DNA from: Halomonas socia
Lineage (GTDB): Bacteria; Pseudomonadota; Gammaproteobacteria; Pseudomonadales; Halomonadaceae
Length of the DNA stretch: 64,000 bases
Assembly: GCF_010977575.1 (NCBI RefSeq)
Contig: NZ_CP048812.1
Location: 4,402,001-4,466,000, forward strand
Direction of reading: 5' to 3'
This document shows positions 38,578-47,445 of the stretch, one piece after another. The notes below the pieces were generated by a model, which was not told the DNA's origin, did not search any database, and saw nothing but the letters and a program-made list of their open reading frames with translations. The translations under genes and the position numbers were made by a program. The first letter of the stretch is position 1. Each line of letters begins with the position of its first letter.

Positions 38578-39648
38578 CGCAGCGTCGCGGGAGGCCTCAC
38601 GCACTGCCACCAGGTCAGCCTGGGAGATCAGGCCATGCTGGTGGGCGTGGGCGGCGATGGTGGCGCTGTCGGCGGCCAGCACCAACTGGCAGTCGCTGTC
38701 GGCGATCTCGTCACGCAGCCGCTGGATGGCCCGCTCGCGGTCGGATTTGCGGTCGACGCGACGGATATAGATCGCCCTGACTCGGCCAGGGTGCTCCTTG
38801 ACGATGCGCGTATAGACCTCGGGGTCGTGCTGGCCGCTGTCGCCGATCAGCACACAGGGCATGTCCTTCATCAGCGTCAGCATCCGGGTGATCAGGTCGT
38901 GCTTGTGGTCCTCGGCACGCCGCGGCCAGGGCCGCCGCCAGCTGATTCCCCACTCGCGCAGAAACAGGATCGGCCCCACCGGGATGCGATTGAGCTGAAA
39001 GAACGCCTCGAGCATCTCATAGATGCACCAGGGGCCACGCGAGACGTAGAGGATGGGCCGCTTGGCGTCGCCGCCAGCGCCGCGGTGGAGTGCCTGGTAA
39101 AGGCTGGCAACGCCGGGGAAGGCGGTACGCCGCTCGGCCTGCTGCACGAATAGCCGATGCAGCATGCGCAGCTTGTCGGCCACGCCGGTATACATCACGG
39201 TGTCGTCGATATCGCTGATCACCAGCAGGTCGGTATCCGGCGGCGGCACATAGACGCCGGAGCGGCAGTGGACCTGCTCTCCGGCGTGGCTGACGCTGAG
39301 GTCGGCCACGTGCCACGACAGCCCCTGGGGCAGTGGCGACTTGAGCGGTAGATGAACATCGAAGTAGCCGTCGCGGTCGGTGGTCACCGTCAAGCGATTG
39401 GCGCCCAGCCTGATGTCCACTTCGGCGTCGGCCATGCCACGCCGCTCGATGCGGCGCACGATATCGGCGACGTCACGCAGCATGCCATGATGGGGAATCA
39501 TCCGGCTCAGCGCCGACTGGCGAAACACCCGCCCCATCAGGAAGGCCTCGCGCTGCGAGCCGTAACCACGATAGGGATGCACCACCACCCCACCGCGGCC
39601 GCGGTCGCGCTTCATCGGCTTGGCCAGGAGGTGCAGCAGGCGGCGCAC
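38572..39648 (-). CDS. App1-like phosphatase (DUF2183)
   Basis: A 358-aa protein with an N-terminal beta region (RGGVVVHPYRGYGSQREAF) and a C-terminal DUF2183 catalytic domain. That domain shows the HAD-like DxDxT motif in VISDIDDTVMYTG (about residue 140), YVSRGPWCIYEML, and VLIGDSGQHDPEVY. The yeast relative App1 is a Mg-dependent phosphatidate phosphatase; the bacterial role is not established. A GTG start at 39648 gives the basic N-terminus MRRLLHLLAKPMKRDRGRGG; an internal ATG 33 bp later is the alternative. Convergent with hmuV. Confidence 0.82.
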   Translation of the reverse strand: MRRLLHLLAKPMKRDRGRGGVVVHPYRGYGSQREAFLMGRVFRQSALSRMIPHHGMLRDVADIVRRIERRGMADAEVDIRLGANRLTVTTDRDGYFDVHLPLKSPLPQGLSWHVADLSVSHAGEQVHCRSGVYVPPPDTDLLVISDIDDTVMYTGVADKLRMLHRLFVQQAERRTAFPGVASLYQALHRGAGGDAKRPILYVSRGPWCIYEMLEAFFQLNRIPVGPILFLREWGISWRRPWPRRAEDHKHDLITRMLTLMKDMPCVLIGDSGQHDPEVYTRIVKEHPGRVRAIYIRRVDRKSDRERAIQRLRDEIADSDCQLVLAADSATIAAHAHQHGLISQADLVAVREASRDAAL

Positions 39649-39704
39649 GACGTGTGGCGATGGTGACTGGCTCAGGAGACCTCCTTATCCCAGTACGCAG
39701 GACT

Positions 39705-39731
39705 CCGCCAGGCAGCCCAGCTGCCCGGCGG
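39705..39731 (-). terminator. GC-rich hairpin after cysN
   Basis: CCGCCAGGCAGC and GCTGCCCGGCGG pair over 12 bp with one mismatch and a CCA loop, about 50 bp past the cysN stop. No T-run follows, so it may mark 3'-end stabilisation rather than factor-independent termination. Confidence 0.45.
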
Positions 39732-39778
39732 AGAGATCTCACCAGTGTGCGGCAACCAGTGCCGAGGTCAAGCGCCGA

Positions 39779-41224
39779 TCAGCGGCCCAGCAGGTCGCGC
39801 ATGTCCTTGGCTTCCCAGTGCGGGAAATGCTTGCGGATCAGTGCATTCAGCTCGACCTCGAAGGCCGGCCAGTCGACTTGGCCTGCACCTTCCGCCCCGC
39901 CCTCAACGGCGCCGCGGATCATTCCCGCACCGACGGTAACGTTGTTCAGGCGGTCGATGACGATAAAGCTACCGGTACCCGGGCTGGTGCGGTAGTCGTC
40001 CACCGGTACCGCACTGGTCAGCTCCAGTTGGCAGCGTGCGATGGCGTTGAGCTCGAGCCGCTCGGCGGCGCGGTGCTCGAGGGTGTTGACGTCGATCTGG
40101 TAGTCGATGGAGCTCACCGAGCCGGACAGGTCACGGGTCGCCAGCTTGAGATCGTAGAGCTTGCCCGGAGCAAGGGCGTCTTCGTGCATCCACACGATAT
40201 CCGCCTCGAAGGCATTGGAGCGCGGCACCTCGGCGCCCTCGGCGACGATCCAGTCGCCGCGGGAAATGTCGATCTCGTCTTCCAGGGTCACGGTGATCGC
40301 CTGGCCGGGATAGGCCGCCTCGAGATCGCCATCGAAGGTAACGATACGCTCGACCGCGCTGACCTTGCCCGAAGGCAGTGCCTTGACCCGCTGCCCGGGG
40401 CGCAGGATACCGGCGGCCAGGGTGCCGCAGTAGCCGCGAAAATCGAGGTTGGGGCGATTGACGTACTGCACCGGCAGGCGCAGGTCGCTGAGGTTCTGGT
40501 CGCGGCTGATCTCGACGCCCTCGAGCAGCTCGAGCATGGCCGGCCCCGCGTTGCCACTTGCATCGCGGTACCAGGGCATGCGCTCGCTGCGGTTGACGAC
40601 GTTGTCGCCCTCCAGCGCCGACATCGGCACGAAGCGAATGTCCGGCGCCTTCAGATTGGTGGCGAAGGCACGATAGTCGGCGACGATCTCGTTGAAGCGC
40701 GCCTCGGAGAACTCCACCAGGTCCATCTTGTTGATCGCGATCACCAGGTGCTGGATGCCCAGCAGGTCGGCGATGAAGCTGTGCCGGCGGGTCTGGGTCT
40801 GCACGCCGTAGCGGGCGTCGATCAGGATCACCGCCAGGCTCGCCGTGGAGGCGCCGGTGGCCATGTTGCGGGTGTACTGCTCGTGGCCCGGGGTGTCGGC
40901 GATGATGAACTTGCGCTTGTCGGTGGAGAAGAAGCGATAGGCGACGTCGATGGTGATGCCCTGCTCGCGCTCCGACTGCAGGCCGTCGACCAGCAGCGCC
41001 AGGTCGACGGCGTCGCCGGTGGTGCCGCTGGTCTTGGAGGCCTGGGTGATCGCCGCCAGTTGGTCCTCGTAGATCATCTTGGAGTCGTGCAGCAGCCGCC
41101 CGATCAGGGTCGACTTGCCGTCGTCGACGCTGCCGCAGGTGATGAAGCGCAGCAGGTCCTTGTTCTCGTGTTCCTTGAGGTAGGACTCGATGTCGTCGGC
41201 GATGAGTGCAGACTGGTGTGACAT
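39779..41224 (-). CDS. cysN: Sulfate adenylyltransferase subunit 1 (GTPase)
   Basis: CysN is the GTPase that drives CysD-catalysed APS formation from ATP and sulfate. The 481-aa protein has [34 protein letters not shown] and NKMDL, followed by EF-Tu-like beta-barrel domains. There is no fused CysC (APS kinase) domain; the protein ends at [11 protein letters not shown]. It overlaps the cysD stop (TAATG), so the two subunits are coupled. A separate APS kinase or APS reductase must lie elsewhere. Confidence 0.95.
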   Translation of the reverse strand: MSHQSALIADDIESYLKEHENKDLLRFITCGSVDDGKSTLIGRLLHDSKMIYEDQLAAITQASKTSGTTGDAVDLALLVDGLQSEREQGITIDVAYRFFSTDKRKFIIADTPGHEQYTRNMATGASTASLAVILIDARYGVQTQTRRHSFIADLLGIQHLVIAINKMDLVEFSEARFNEIVADYRAFATNLKAPDIRFVPMSALEGDNVVNRSERMPWYRDASGNAGPAMLELLEGVEISRDQNLSDLRLPVQYVNRPNLDFRGYCGTLAAGILRPGQRVKALPSGKVSAVERIVTFDGDLEAAYPGQAITVTLEDEIDISRGDWIVAEGAEVPRSNAFEADIVWMHEDALAPGKLYDLKLATRDLSGSVSSIDYQIDVNTLEHRAAERLELNAIARCQLELTSAVPVDDYRTSPGTGSFIVIDRLNNVTVGAGMIRGAVEGGAEGAGQVDWPAFEVELNALIRKHFPHWEAKDMRDLLGR

Positions 41225-42135
41225 TAGAAATATCCCTCGCGCTTCTTCTTCTCCATGGAGCCGGCCTGGTCGTGGTCGATGGCCCGGCCGCTACGCTCGG
41301 AGGTCTTGGTCAGCAGCATCTCCTGGATGATCTCGGGCAGGGTCGCGGCCGTGGACTCCACCGCCCCGGTCAGCGGGTAGCAGCCCAGGGTGCGGAAGCG
41401 CACCCACTTCTCTTCGGGGACTTCGCCTTCCTCCAGCGGCAGGCGCTCGTCGTCGACCATGATCTGCATGCCGTCGCGCTCCACCACCGGGCGCGGCGCG
41501 GCGTAGTAGAGCGGCACGATGGGGATCTGCTCGAGGTAGATGTACTGCCAGATGTCCAGCTCGGTCCAGTTGGAGAGCGGGAAGACGCGGATCGATTCGC
41601 CCTTGTTGACCTTGGCGTTGTAGATGCTCCACAGCTCCGGGCGCTGGTTCTTGGGGTCCCAGCGGTGGTACTTGTCGCGGAACGAGTAGACCCGCTCCTT
41701 GGCACGGCTGGCTTCCTCGTCGCGGCGCGCACCGCCGAAGGCGGCGTCGAAGCCGTGCTCGGTGAGGGCCTGCTTGAGCGCCTGGGTCTTCATCACGTCG
41801 GTGTACTTGGCGCTGCCGTGGTCGAAGGGGTTGATGTTGGCCGCGCGCCCCTCCTCGTTGGTATGCACGATCAGCTCCATGCCCGCCTCCGCCGCCATGC
41901 GGTTGCGAAAGGCGATCATCTCCTTGAACTTCCAGGTGGTGTCGATATGCATCAAGGGGAACGGCGGCGTGCCGGGGTAGAAGGCCTTGCGCGCCAGGTG
42001 CAGCATCACCGAGGAGTCCTTGCCGATGGAGTACATCATCACCGGGTTGCGGAACTCGGCGGCCACCTCGCGGATGATGTGGATCGACTCCGCCTCGAGC
42101 TGCTTGAGATGGGTCTGACGTTCGGGGGACAGCAT
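41224..42135 (-). CDS. cysD: Sulfate adenylyltransferase subunit 2
   Basis: CysD is the catalytic ATP-sulfurylase subunit of assimilatory sulfate reduction. The 303-aa protein has the PP-loop [18 protein letters not shown] and the specific segments [15 protein letters not shown] and [19 protein letters not shown]. The C-terminus ends EKKKREGYF as in other CysD proteins. It is first in the cysDN operon, with an AT-rich promoter region upstream. Confidence 0.96.
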   Translation of the reverse strand: MLSPERQTHLKQLEAESIHIIREVAAEFRNPVMMYSIGKDSSVMLHLARKAFYPGTPPFPLMHIDTTWKFKEMIAFRNRMAAEAGMELIVHTNEEGRAANINPFDHGSAKYTDVMKTQALKQALTEHGFDAAFGGARRDEEASRAKERVYSFRDKYHRWDPKNQRPELWSIYNAKVNKGESIRVFPLSNWTELDIWQYIYLEQIPIVPLYYAAPRPVVERDGMQIMVDDERLPLEEGEVPEEKWVRFRTLGCYPLTGAVESTAATLPEIIQEMLLTKTSERSGRAIDHDQAGSMEKKKREGYF

Positions 42136-42189
42136 CGACTGGCAACCTCTTGGACCGGGGCGCCGCGCGATGGCGACACCGAAGAAACA

Positions 42190-42290
42190 GCGTGCCGCCG
42201 AGGCGGCAGGATGCGGCTAGGGTACCGACGGGCTGGTCATAACGTCAAAGAATCAAGAAATATCTTTTTATCACTTAAAAGAATAAAGGA
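42190..42290 (-). promoter_or_regulatory. AT-rich cysDN upstream region (possible CysB site)
   Basis: The 100 bp upstream of cysD and close to the cpdA stop include a run such as TTTTTATCACTTAAAAGAATAAAGGATCA, unusually AT-rich for this genome. Such regions upstream of cys genes bind CysB in enterics, but I cannot identify a specific operator. Confidence 0.35.
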
Positions 42291-43031
42291 TCACAGCGTC
42301 ACCCGCTCTACCCAGGTCGACAGGCCGTCGTGGGCGAGCTCGACGATGCGATAGCCGGGTCGTGAGGCTTGATCGATGGTAAACGTCTCGGCACCGGGCA
42401 GGAACTGATCGGCCGTCGCCGGCGCGCCGTAGACCGTCACTTCGGCGCCCTCCTCTTGCATCGCATGGCGTCCGGCAAAGGCCTGATGGATATGCCCGCA
42501 GAGGACCGCCCGAAGATGGGCGTGGGGTGTCACCGCCGCCCAGAAGGCGTCACGGTCGTGCAGGCCGATGGCGTCCATCCAATCGGCCCCCACCGCCAGC
42601 GGCGGATGGTGCATGACAATCAGGGTCGGCCGCTGGTCGGCGGCCAACTGCTCGCTGAGCCATTGGCACTGGTCTTCGCCCACTTCCCCATGGGGCTGCC
42701 CCGCCACCTGGGTATCCAGCAGCAGCAGACGCCAGTCGCCAAGGTCGACCTGGTCGAGCAGCGCCCGGGCGTCCGCCATGTGCTGCCGATGATCGTGGTT
42801 GCCGGGCAGCCAGAACCACGGGCAGTCGAAGCTGGCGAAGGCGTCCAGCGCATGGCGATAGGAGGCCGGCGTGGCATCCTGGCTGATGTCGCCGCTGACC
42901 AGCAGCAGGTCCGGGCGCTGGCGCCGTGCGTGCGCCACCACCGCCTCGAGCTGGCGCAGCGGGAACCCGGATCGCGAGCGCGCCAGCGGGTCGGCGTGGA
43001 GATGGCAATCGGTGATCTGGACGAGCCGCAT
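42291..43031 (-). CDS. cpdA: 3',5'-cyclic-AMP phosphodiesterase
   Basis: CpdA hydrolyses cAMP and is a metallophosphoesterase. The motifs are in order: QITDCHLHAD, SGDISQDA, GNHDHR, MHHPP and GHIHQAF. The chosen ATG (43031) gives a 246-aa protein beginning MRLVQITD, with AAGGA 9 bp upstream; another ATG three codons earlier touches that sequence. It follows yqiB and nudF on the same strand, the E. coli nudF-yqiB-cpdA order. In E. coli yqiA-parE comes next, but here those genes are 15 kb away. Confidence 0.92.
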   Translation of the reverse strand: MRLVQITDCHLHADPLARSRSGFPLRQLEAVVAHARRQRPDLLLVSGDISQDATPASYRHALDAFASFDCPWFWLPGNHDHRQHMADARALLDQVDLGDWRLLLLDTQVAGQPHGEVGEDQCQWLSEQLAADQRPTLIVMHHPPLAVGADWMDAIGLHDRDAFWAAVTPHAHLRAVLCGHIHQAFAGRHAMQEEGAEVTVYGAPATADQFLPGAETFTIDQASRPGYRIVELAHDGLSTWVERVTL

Positions 43032-43063
43032 CCGCAGCATTCCTTACTCTTGTTGTGGGTGGC

Positions 43064-43510
43064 TCAGCGGGCGATAGGCAGGTCGAGGGAGTGCCCGTGG
43101 GCCAGGCCATGCTCCAGCCATTCGCCGAGGAAGCGGTTGAGCTGCAGCTTCTCGTCGGGCTGGTGCATGCGCGCATTGGGGTAGCGATAGCGGCCGTGGA
43201 AGTGGCGCTGGCGCTGAAAATCGGTCACTTCGGCCATGCGCACGTCGTGGTAGAGATGCACCTGCATGCGCGGCGGGTCGATGAAGGCATCCAGTACCCC
43301 GCTCTGGGAGACGCGCAGGATGGTGGTGTAGGGGGCGTGTTCGAGCACCTCGAGCCACAGCGAGCCGAAACGCGTGTCACGCCCCTGCAGGGCGATCTCG
43401 CGCACCTCGCCGGCGTCGAGTTCGCCCAGTAGCCGGGTCAGGCGCAGGTAGTTGGCAGTGCATTCCCCTTGCAGGGTCTTGAGATCAGTGACGTAGGCGG
43501 CTCTGGCCAC
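43064..43510 (-). CDS. yqiB: YqiB-family protein (DUF1249)
   Basis: A 148-aa cytoplasmic DUF1249 protein of unknown function. It contains LQGECTANYLRLTRLL near the start and DVRMAEVTDFQRQRHFHGRYRYPNARMHQPDEKLQLNRFLGEWL, the conserved block. The GTG at 43510 is chosen because AAGGAGGT lies 6 bp upstream, inside the end of nudF. It sits between nudF and cpdA, overlapping neither, as in E. coli. Confidence 0.9.
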   Translation of the reverse strand: MARAAYVTDLKTLQGECTANYLRLTRLLGELDAGEVREIALQGRDTRFGSLWLEVLEHAPYTTILRVSQSGVLDAFIDPPRMQVHLYHDVRMAEVTDFQRQRHFHGRYRYPNARMHQPDEKLQLNRFLGEWLEHGLAHGHSLDLPIAR

Positions 43511-43514
43511 GGGC

Positions 43515-44177
43515 TTACCTCCTTGCACGCAGTGAGGCCCGCTCGCGCGACAACCAGTGGCAGGCAATCAGGCACATGGCATTGTCGAGTCGGCCGGCCT
43601 CGAGGAGTTCCCAGGCCTTGAGAAACGGCAGCACGTGAACCTGGATGTCCTCGTGCTCCTCATCCAGGCCGTGGACGCCGCCCACCCCGCGGCTGTCGAC
43701 CAGCCCGCAGTAGAGCGTGACCCGCTCGCTGCAGGCGCCGGGGCTGGGATAGTAGGTATGCAGTTCGATCAGCTCGTCGATCTCGCAGCCAGCCTCCTCG
43801 ATGGCCTCGCGCCGCGCCACCGCCGCCGGCTCCTCGCCGGTCTCGATCAGGCCGGCCACCGGCTCCAACTTCCAGGGGCTCAGCGGGTCGTCCAGCGCGC
43901 CGGCGCGAATCTGCTCGACCAGCACCACCGTATCGCGACCAGGGTCGTAGAGTAGCACCCCCACCGCGTCGCGACGCACATGAACCTCGCGGACAACCGC
44001 GCCGCTCCAGCCGCCCTGGAACAGGCGGTGGCGCAGGGTACGCCGCTCCAGGCGGAAGAAGCCCTGGAACAGGCACTCGTCGTGCTGGCGCTCGACGTCC
44101 GCGGCAGCGAAGCGCGGCGTGGCGACGCTTACGCGCTCGGCGGCGCCATCATGAGGCGCTGTGGGCGAATCTGACAT
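43515..44177 (-). CDS. nudF: ADP-ribose pyrophosphatase
   Basis: NudF hydrolyses ADP-ribose and related nucleoside-diphosphate sugars. The 220-aa Nudix protein carries a full Nudix box, GLIETGEEPAAVARREAIEEAG, near residues 109-130, with REAIEEAG as its catalytic helix. It is the first gene of the nudF-yqiB-cpdA unit. N-terminal residues 1-45 are variable, then RLFQGGWSGAVVREVHVRRDAV matches the family. Confidence 0.93.
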   Translation of the reverse strand: MSDSPTAPHDGAAERVSVATPRFAAADVERQHDECLFQGFFRLERRTLRHRLFQGGWSGAVVREVHVRRDAVGVLLYDPGRDTVVLVEQIRAGALDDPLSPWKLEPVAGLIETGEEPAAVARREAIEEAGCEIDELIELHTYYPSPGACSERVTLYCGLVDSRGVGGVHGLDEEHEDIQVHVLPFLKAWELLEAGRLDNAMCLIACHWLSRERASLRARR

Positions 44178-44255
44178 CGTGCCTCCGGCTCGAGTGAATG
44201 AGCCATTATCACGACCTCGCCCCCCGCTGCCAACCGCCCGTGGCGCTGGCGCTTG

Positions 44256-44897
44256 TCAAGTCAGCCGCGACAGCAGAGTCCTGGCCTCGAGTCTGAGCGC
44301 CTCGTCGGAGGCCTCGCGGTCGGCCCGCGCCTCGCCCTCGACGGCACGCTGGGCGTGTTCGCGGGCCTCCTCGCTGCGTCCCTCCTCGTGCAGGAAGGCG
44401 GCATAGTAGAAGTTCACATCGATGCCGTCGGGGCGAATCTCCAGCGCACGCTGGAACATCTGCTCGGCGGTATTGCTGTTGCCGAAGCCCAGCGGCCGCC
44501 CCGGCGCGCGGTCGTAGAGCGCGCCCAGGGTCACGTAGGCCGAGCCGTTGCCACCCTGGGGGTCGAGCTCCACCGCGCGTTCCAGCGCATCGCGGGCGCC
44601 TCGTGCGCTGCCCAGCGCACCGAGCCCGCTGCGCTCGCGGGCGTAGGAGGCCAGGATGATACCCTGCCACACCAGCACCTCGGCCTGGTCGGCGTGACGC
44701 TCGGCCAGCGCCTCGGCCTCATCGGCGAGGCGCGACAGCGCATCGCGGCGCTCGCCGCCACGCAGCTCGGTAGTGGCACTCTCCCACTCGGTCTTGAGCG
44801 AGTCGACCTCGCTCTGATAGGCCAGCAGCGGTCCGCTGGCAAGTGCCAGCAAACCTGCCAGGGTGCAGGCAGCGAGACTAGGGAAACGACGGATCAT
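44256..44897 (-). CDS. Periplasmic/lipid-free TPR-repeat protein
   Basis: A 213-aa exported protein. A signal peptide (SLAACTLAGLLALASGPLLA) precedes a helical protein with TPR-like repeats, such as ARDALERAVELDPQGGNGSAYVTLGALYD (about 103-131) and AEQMFQRALEIRPDGIDVNFYYAAFLHEEG. TPR proteins bind peptides or partner proteins; no partner is suggested by neighbours. It is monocistronic, divergent from greB over 174 bp. Function unknown. Confidence 0.78.
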   Translation of the reverse strand: MIRRFPSLAACTLAGLLALASGPLLAYQSEVDSLKTEWESATTELRGGERRDALSRLADEAEALAERHADQAEVLVWQGIILASYARERSGLGALGSARGARDALERAVELDPQGGNGSAYVTLGALYDRAPGRPLGFGNSNTAEQMFQRALEIRPDGIDVNFYYAAFLHEEGRSEEAREHAQRAVEGEARADREASDEALRLEARTLLSRLT

Positions 44898-45071
44898 GGC
44901 GAATACTCCTGGTGCATTGTTATTAATGGGTCACCCAGGCAATGTAACGAACGTTTGAATGAACGCCTAGGCAGACTTCCGTCGCATATCCACCCGGCCA
45001 GACCGCACCCAACGGCTTGGCCGCTTGGGCCTGCTTGCGTATGGTAGCGGCAAGCCGCAGGAGGAGAGCCG

Positions 45072-45620
45072 ATGAAAGGCCGCAACATGACCCGCTGGCG
45101 CGATCCCGCCAAGGATCCGCGCCAGGAACCCAAGAGCAACCTGATCACCGCCGAGGGCTTCGCCCGGCTGAAGGGCATCCATGAGCACCTGTCGCGGGTC
45201 AAGCGGCCGCAGCTCTCGACCAAGGTCGGCGAGGCGGCGGCACTCGGCGACCGCAGCGAGAACGCCGACTACACCTATAACAAGAAAGAGCTCAACCGCG
45301 TCATCGCACGCATCCGCTACCTCGGCAAGCGCCTCGATGAGCTGCAGGTAGTGGATCGGCTGCCCGCCGATACCGGCCGGGTCTACTTCGGCGCCTTCGT
45401 TACCCTCGAGGACGAGGACGGAGAGGAGCTCGGCATTCGCATCGTCGGCCACGACGAGACCGACACCGGCAAGCACTGGATCAGCGTCGACGCGCCGCTG
45501 GCCAAAGCGCTGCTCGGCAAGGCGCTGGACGACGAGGTCACGGTGGCCGCGCCGGGCGGCGAGACGACCTATACCATCAGCGAAATCGGCTATCGCGACC
45601 CCAGCGCTGAGGCCCGATAA
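45072..45620 (+). CDS. greB: Transcription elongation factor GreB
   Basis: GreB rescues backtracked RNA polymerase by stimulating transcript cleavage. The 182-aa protein has an N-terminal coiled-coil domain with LGDRSENADYTYNKKELNR, whose tip acidic residues (DRSENAD) enter the polymerase channel, and a C-terminal FKBP-like domain with VTLEDEDGEELGIRIVG. The ATG at 45072 has AGGAGGAG upstream; another ATG lies five codons on. Its 3' end overlaps the convergent rsmC by 31 bp. Confidence 0.92.
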   Translation: MKGRNMTRWRDPAKDPRQEPKSNLITAEGFARLKGIHEHLSRVKRPQLSTKVGEAAALGDRSENADYTYNKKELNRVIARIRYLGKRLDELQVVDRLPADTGRVYFGAFVTLEDEDGEELGIRIVGHDETDTGKHWISVDAPLAKALLGKALDDEVTVAAPGGETTYTISEIGYRDPSAEAR

Positions 45621-46591
45621 ACCCGAAAGCGTCGATCATCGGCAAGGATCTCGAAACCGCCGAAGGCCCGCTCGAGAAGATCCGGATAGGGCAGGAAGGC
45701 GTTGGCAACCAGCGTCAGGCTGCCACCCGCAGTGAGGCGCGCCGGAGCCTCGCCGATCAGCCGCGCCGCGGGGCCGTAGTCGATATCGCGCTCCTGATGA
45801 AACGGCGGGTTGCTGACCAGCGCCTCGAATTGCGCTGTGGCCGGCAGGGCATCATAGACATCGCTGCCCAGCACCCCGCCGGCCACGCCGTTGGCCGCCA
45901 GAGTGCGCCGCGCGGCCTCCACCGCGAAGGCGCTGATATCCACCGCGCACACCTCGGCGCCCCGGTTTGCCAGCCAGGCGCTGAGGACGCCGTCGCCGCA
46001 GCCCACGTCGAGCACCCGCTGCCCGGCCCAATTCGGCTGCTGTTCGAGGACCTCGAGCAGCAGCCGGGTGCCGTCGTCGAGCTTGCCGTGGCCAAACACG
46101 CCGGGGTGGCTGACCAGGGTAAGGCCTGCCGCCGAGAAACGCTGCCAGGCGAGTTCAGGATCCAGCGAGACGGCTCCCAGGCGGGTCTCGAACAGGGTGC
46201 AGCGCCGCGCGCTGTCGCGCTTGCGGCAGCCCAGGCCCAGCGCCGCCAGCACCTTGAGCGCGCGCTTCACGCCGCCATTGTTTTCGCCCACCACCTGCAG
46301 CGGCGTGCCCGCCGGCAGCTGCTGGCACAGCGCCAGCAGCCACCACTCGCCCAGCGCATGGCTCTTGGGCCAGAACAGCACCGCGCCCGGCGGCTCGTCC
46401 CAGGCATCGAAGGGGCCACAGGCCGGGCGCCCCTGCGCTCGCCAGGCGGCCAGCACGCCGTGGTCGGCGGAGAGCAGCCGGCCGCTGCCGCCCTCCAGCC
46501 AGGCGTCACGCGGCGGCGACACCCACAGCCAGTCGCGGTAGTCGTGATCCTGGCGTGCCAGCAGCTGGCAGACGGGGGTCTCGGCGGTCAT
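45590..46591 (-). CDS. rsmC: 16S rRNA (guanine1207-N2)-methyltransferase
   Basis: RsmC methylates G1207 of 16S rRNA in the 30S subunit. The 333-aa protein has two tandem methyltransferase-like domains; the C-terminal one is active, with VLDVGCGDGVLSAWLA (motif I) and the catalytic NPPFHQ. Its ATG overlaps the cmoM stop (ATGA), so two RNA methyltransferase genes are coupled. Confidence 0.93.
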   Translation of the reverse strand: MTAETPVCQLLARQDHDYRDWLWVSPPRDAWLEGGSGRLLSADHGVLAAWRAQGRPACGPFDAWDEPPGAVLFWPKSHALGEWWLLALCQQLPAGTPLQVVGENNGGVKRALKVLAALGLGCRKRDSARRCTLFETRLGAVSLDPELAWQRFSAAGLTLVSHPGVFGHGKLDDGTRLLLEVLEQQPNWAGQRVLDVGCGDGVLSAWLANRGAEVCAVDISAFAVEAARRTLAANGVAGGVLGSDVYDALPATAQFEALVSNPPFHQERDIDYGPAARLIGEAPARLTAGGSLTLVANAFLPYPDLLERAFGGFEILADDRRFRVYRASALGSR

Positions 46592-47412
46592 GCAGCGGGT
46601 TCCTCGGGCTTGCGCAGGGTGTAGAGCAGGTAGCGGCCCAGCCGCCAGTAGGCGTCATCGCGGCAGTGGCGCAGCTCCAGGGTGGTGAGCTTGGCCAGCG
46701 TCTCGGGGTCCGGGTCGCGCTGACGCAGGTAGTCGTGGAAGACGCGCACGCCGGCCACGGCGTCAACGGACAGGCCACACTGCTCCGCCCACTCGACCAT
46801 CTCGGCGTGGGCGATGGGCGAGATCGGCGTCAGCCGCTGGCGCTGGCCGGTCCCGGCCAGGCGATCGGCCAGCGCCTTGTCGAGGTTACCCTTGACGATA
46901 TTCGACAGCCGCAACGCGTCGCGATTGAACACCATCAGGCTCAGTTGGCCGCCCGGCGCCAGCAGCCCGCTCAGCGTATGCAGCGCCTGGCGCGGGTCGC
47001 CCAGCCACTCGAGCACCGCGTGGCAGACGATCAGCGGCCAGGGCCCGGGGGCCTGCTCGGGCAGCGCCTGCAGCGGCAGCGCCACGAACCGCGGGGCCGG
47101 GGCGAGCGCTTCCTCGCCCAGCACCCGGCGCGCCTCGTCGAGCATCTCGACGGAAGGCTCGCTGAGCGTCACGGCATGGCCACGGCGCGCGAACCAGGCG
47201 CCCATCTGGCCGAGTCCGGCGCCCACGTCGAGCACCGGCTGTCGATGCAGGTCGAGCAGCTCGGGCAGCAGATGGTCGAGCAGCGTCAGGCGCAGCTCGC
47301 CACGCGGGTGGCCGTAGAGGCTGGCCGCAAACTTCTCGGCCAGGCCGTCGAAGTGGCGGTCGCCGTGGGCGGAGAGCGGCGCAGGCGAGGCGCCGGTGGA
47401 TCGAGAGGCCAT
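46588..47412 (-). CDS. cmoM: tRNA 5-carboxymethoxyuridine methyltransferase
   Basis: CmoM methylates cmo5U34 to mcmo5U34 in some tRNAs. The 274-aa protein starts near HFDGLAEKFAASLYGHPRGELR, the CmoM hallmark, followed by VLDVGAGLGQMGAWFA (SAM motif I) and the segment VFNRDALRLSNIVKGNLDKA. With cmoA and cmoB at 29.8-33.0 kb, the modification pathway is represented three times in the window though in two loci. It is upstream of rsmC with a 4-bp overlap. Confidence 0.9.
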   Translation of the reverse strand: MASRSTGASPAPLSAHGDRHFDGLAEKFAASLYGHPRGELRLTLLDHLLPELLDLHRQPVLDVGAGLGQMGAWFARRGHAVTLSEPSVEMLDEARRVLGEEALAPAPRFVALPLQALPEQAPGPWPLIVCHAVLEWLGDPRQALHTLSGLLAPGGQLSLMVFNRDALRLSNIVKGNLDKALADRLAGTGQRQRLTPISPIAHAEMVEWAEQCGLSVDAVAGVRVFHDYLRQRDPDPETLAKLTTLELRHCRDDAYWRLGRYLLYTLRKPEEPAA

Positions 47413-47445
47413 CAGGAGTCCGGGCCGGGAAGTGGAAAGGCCATT

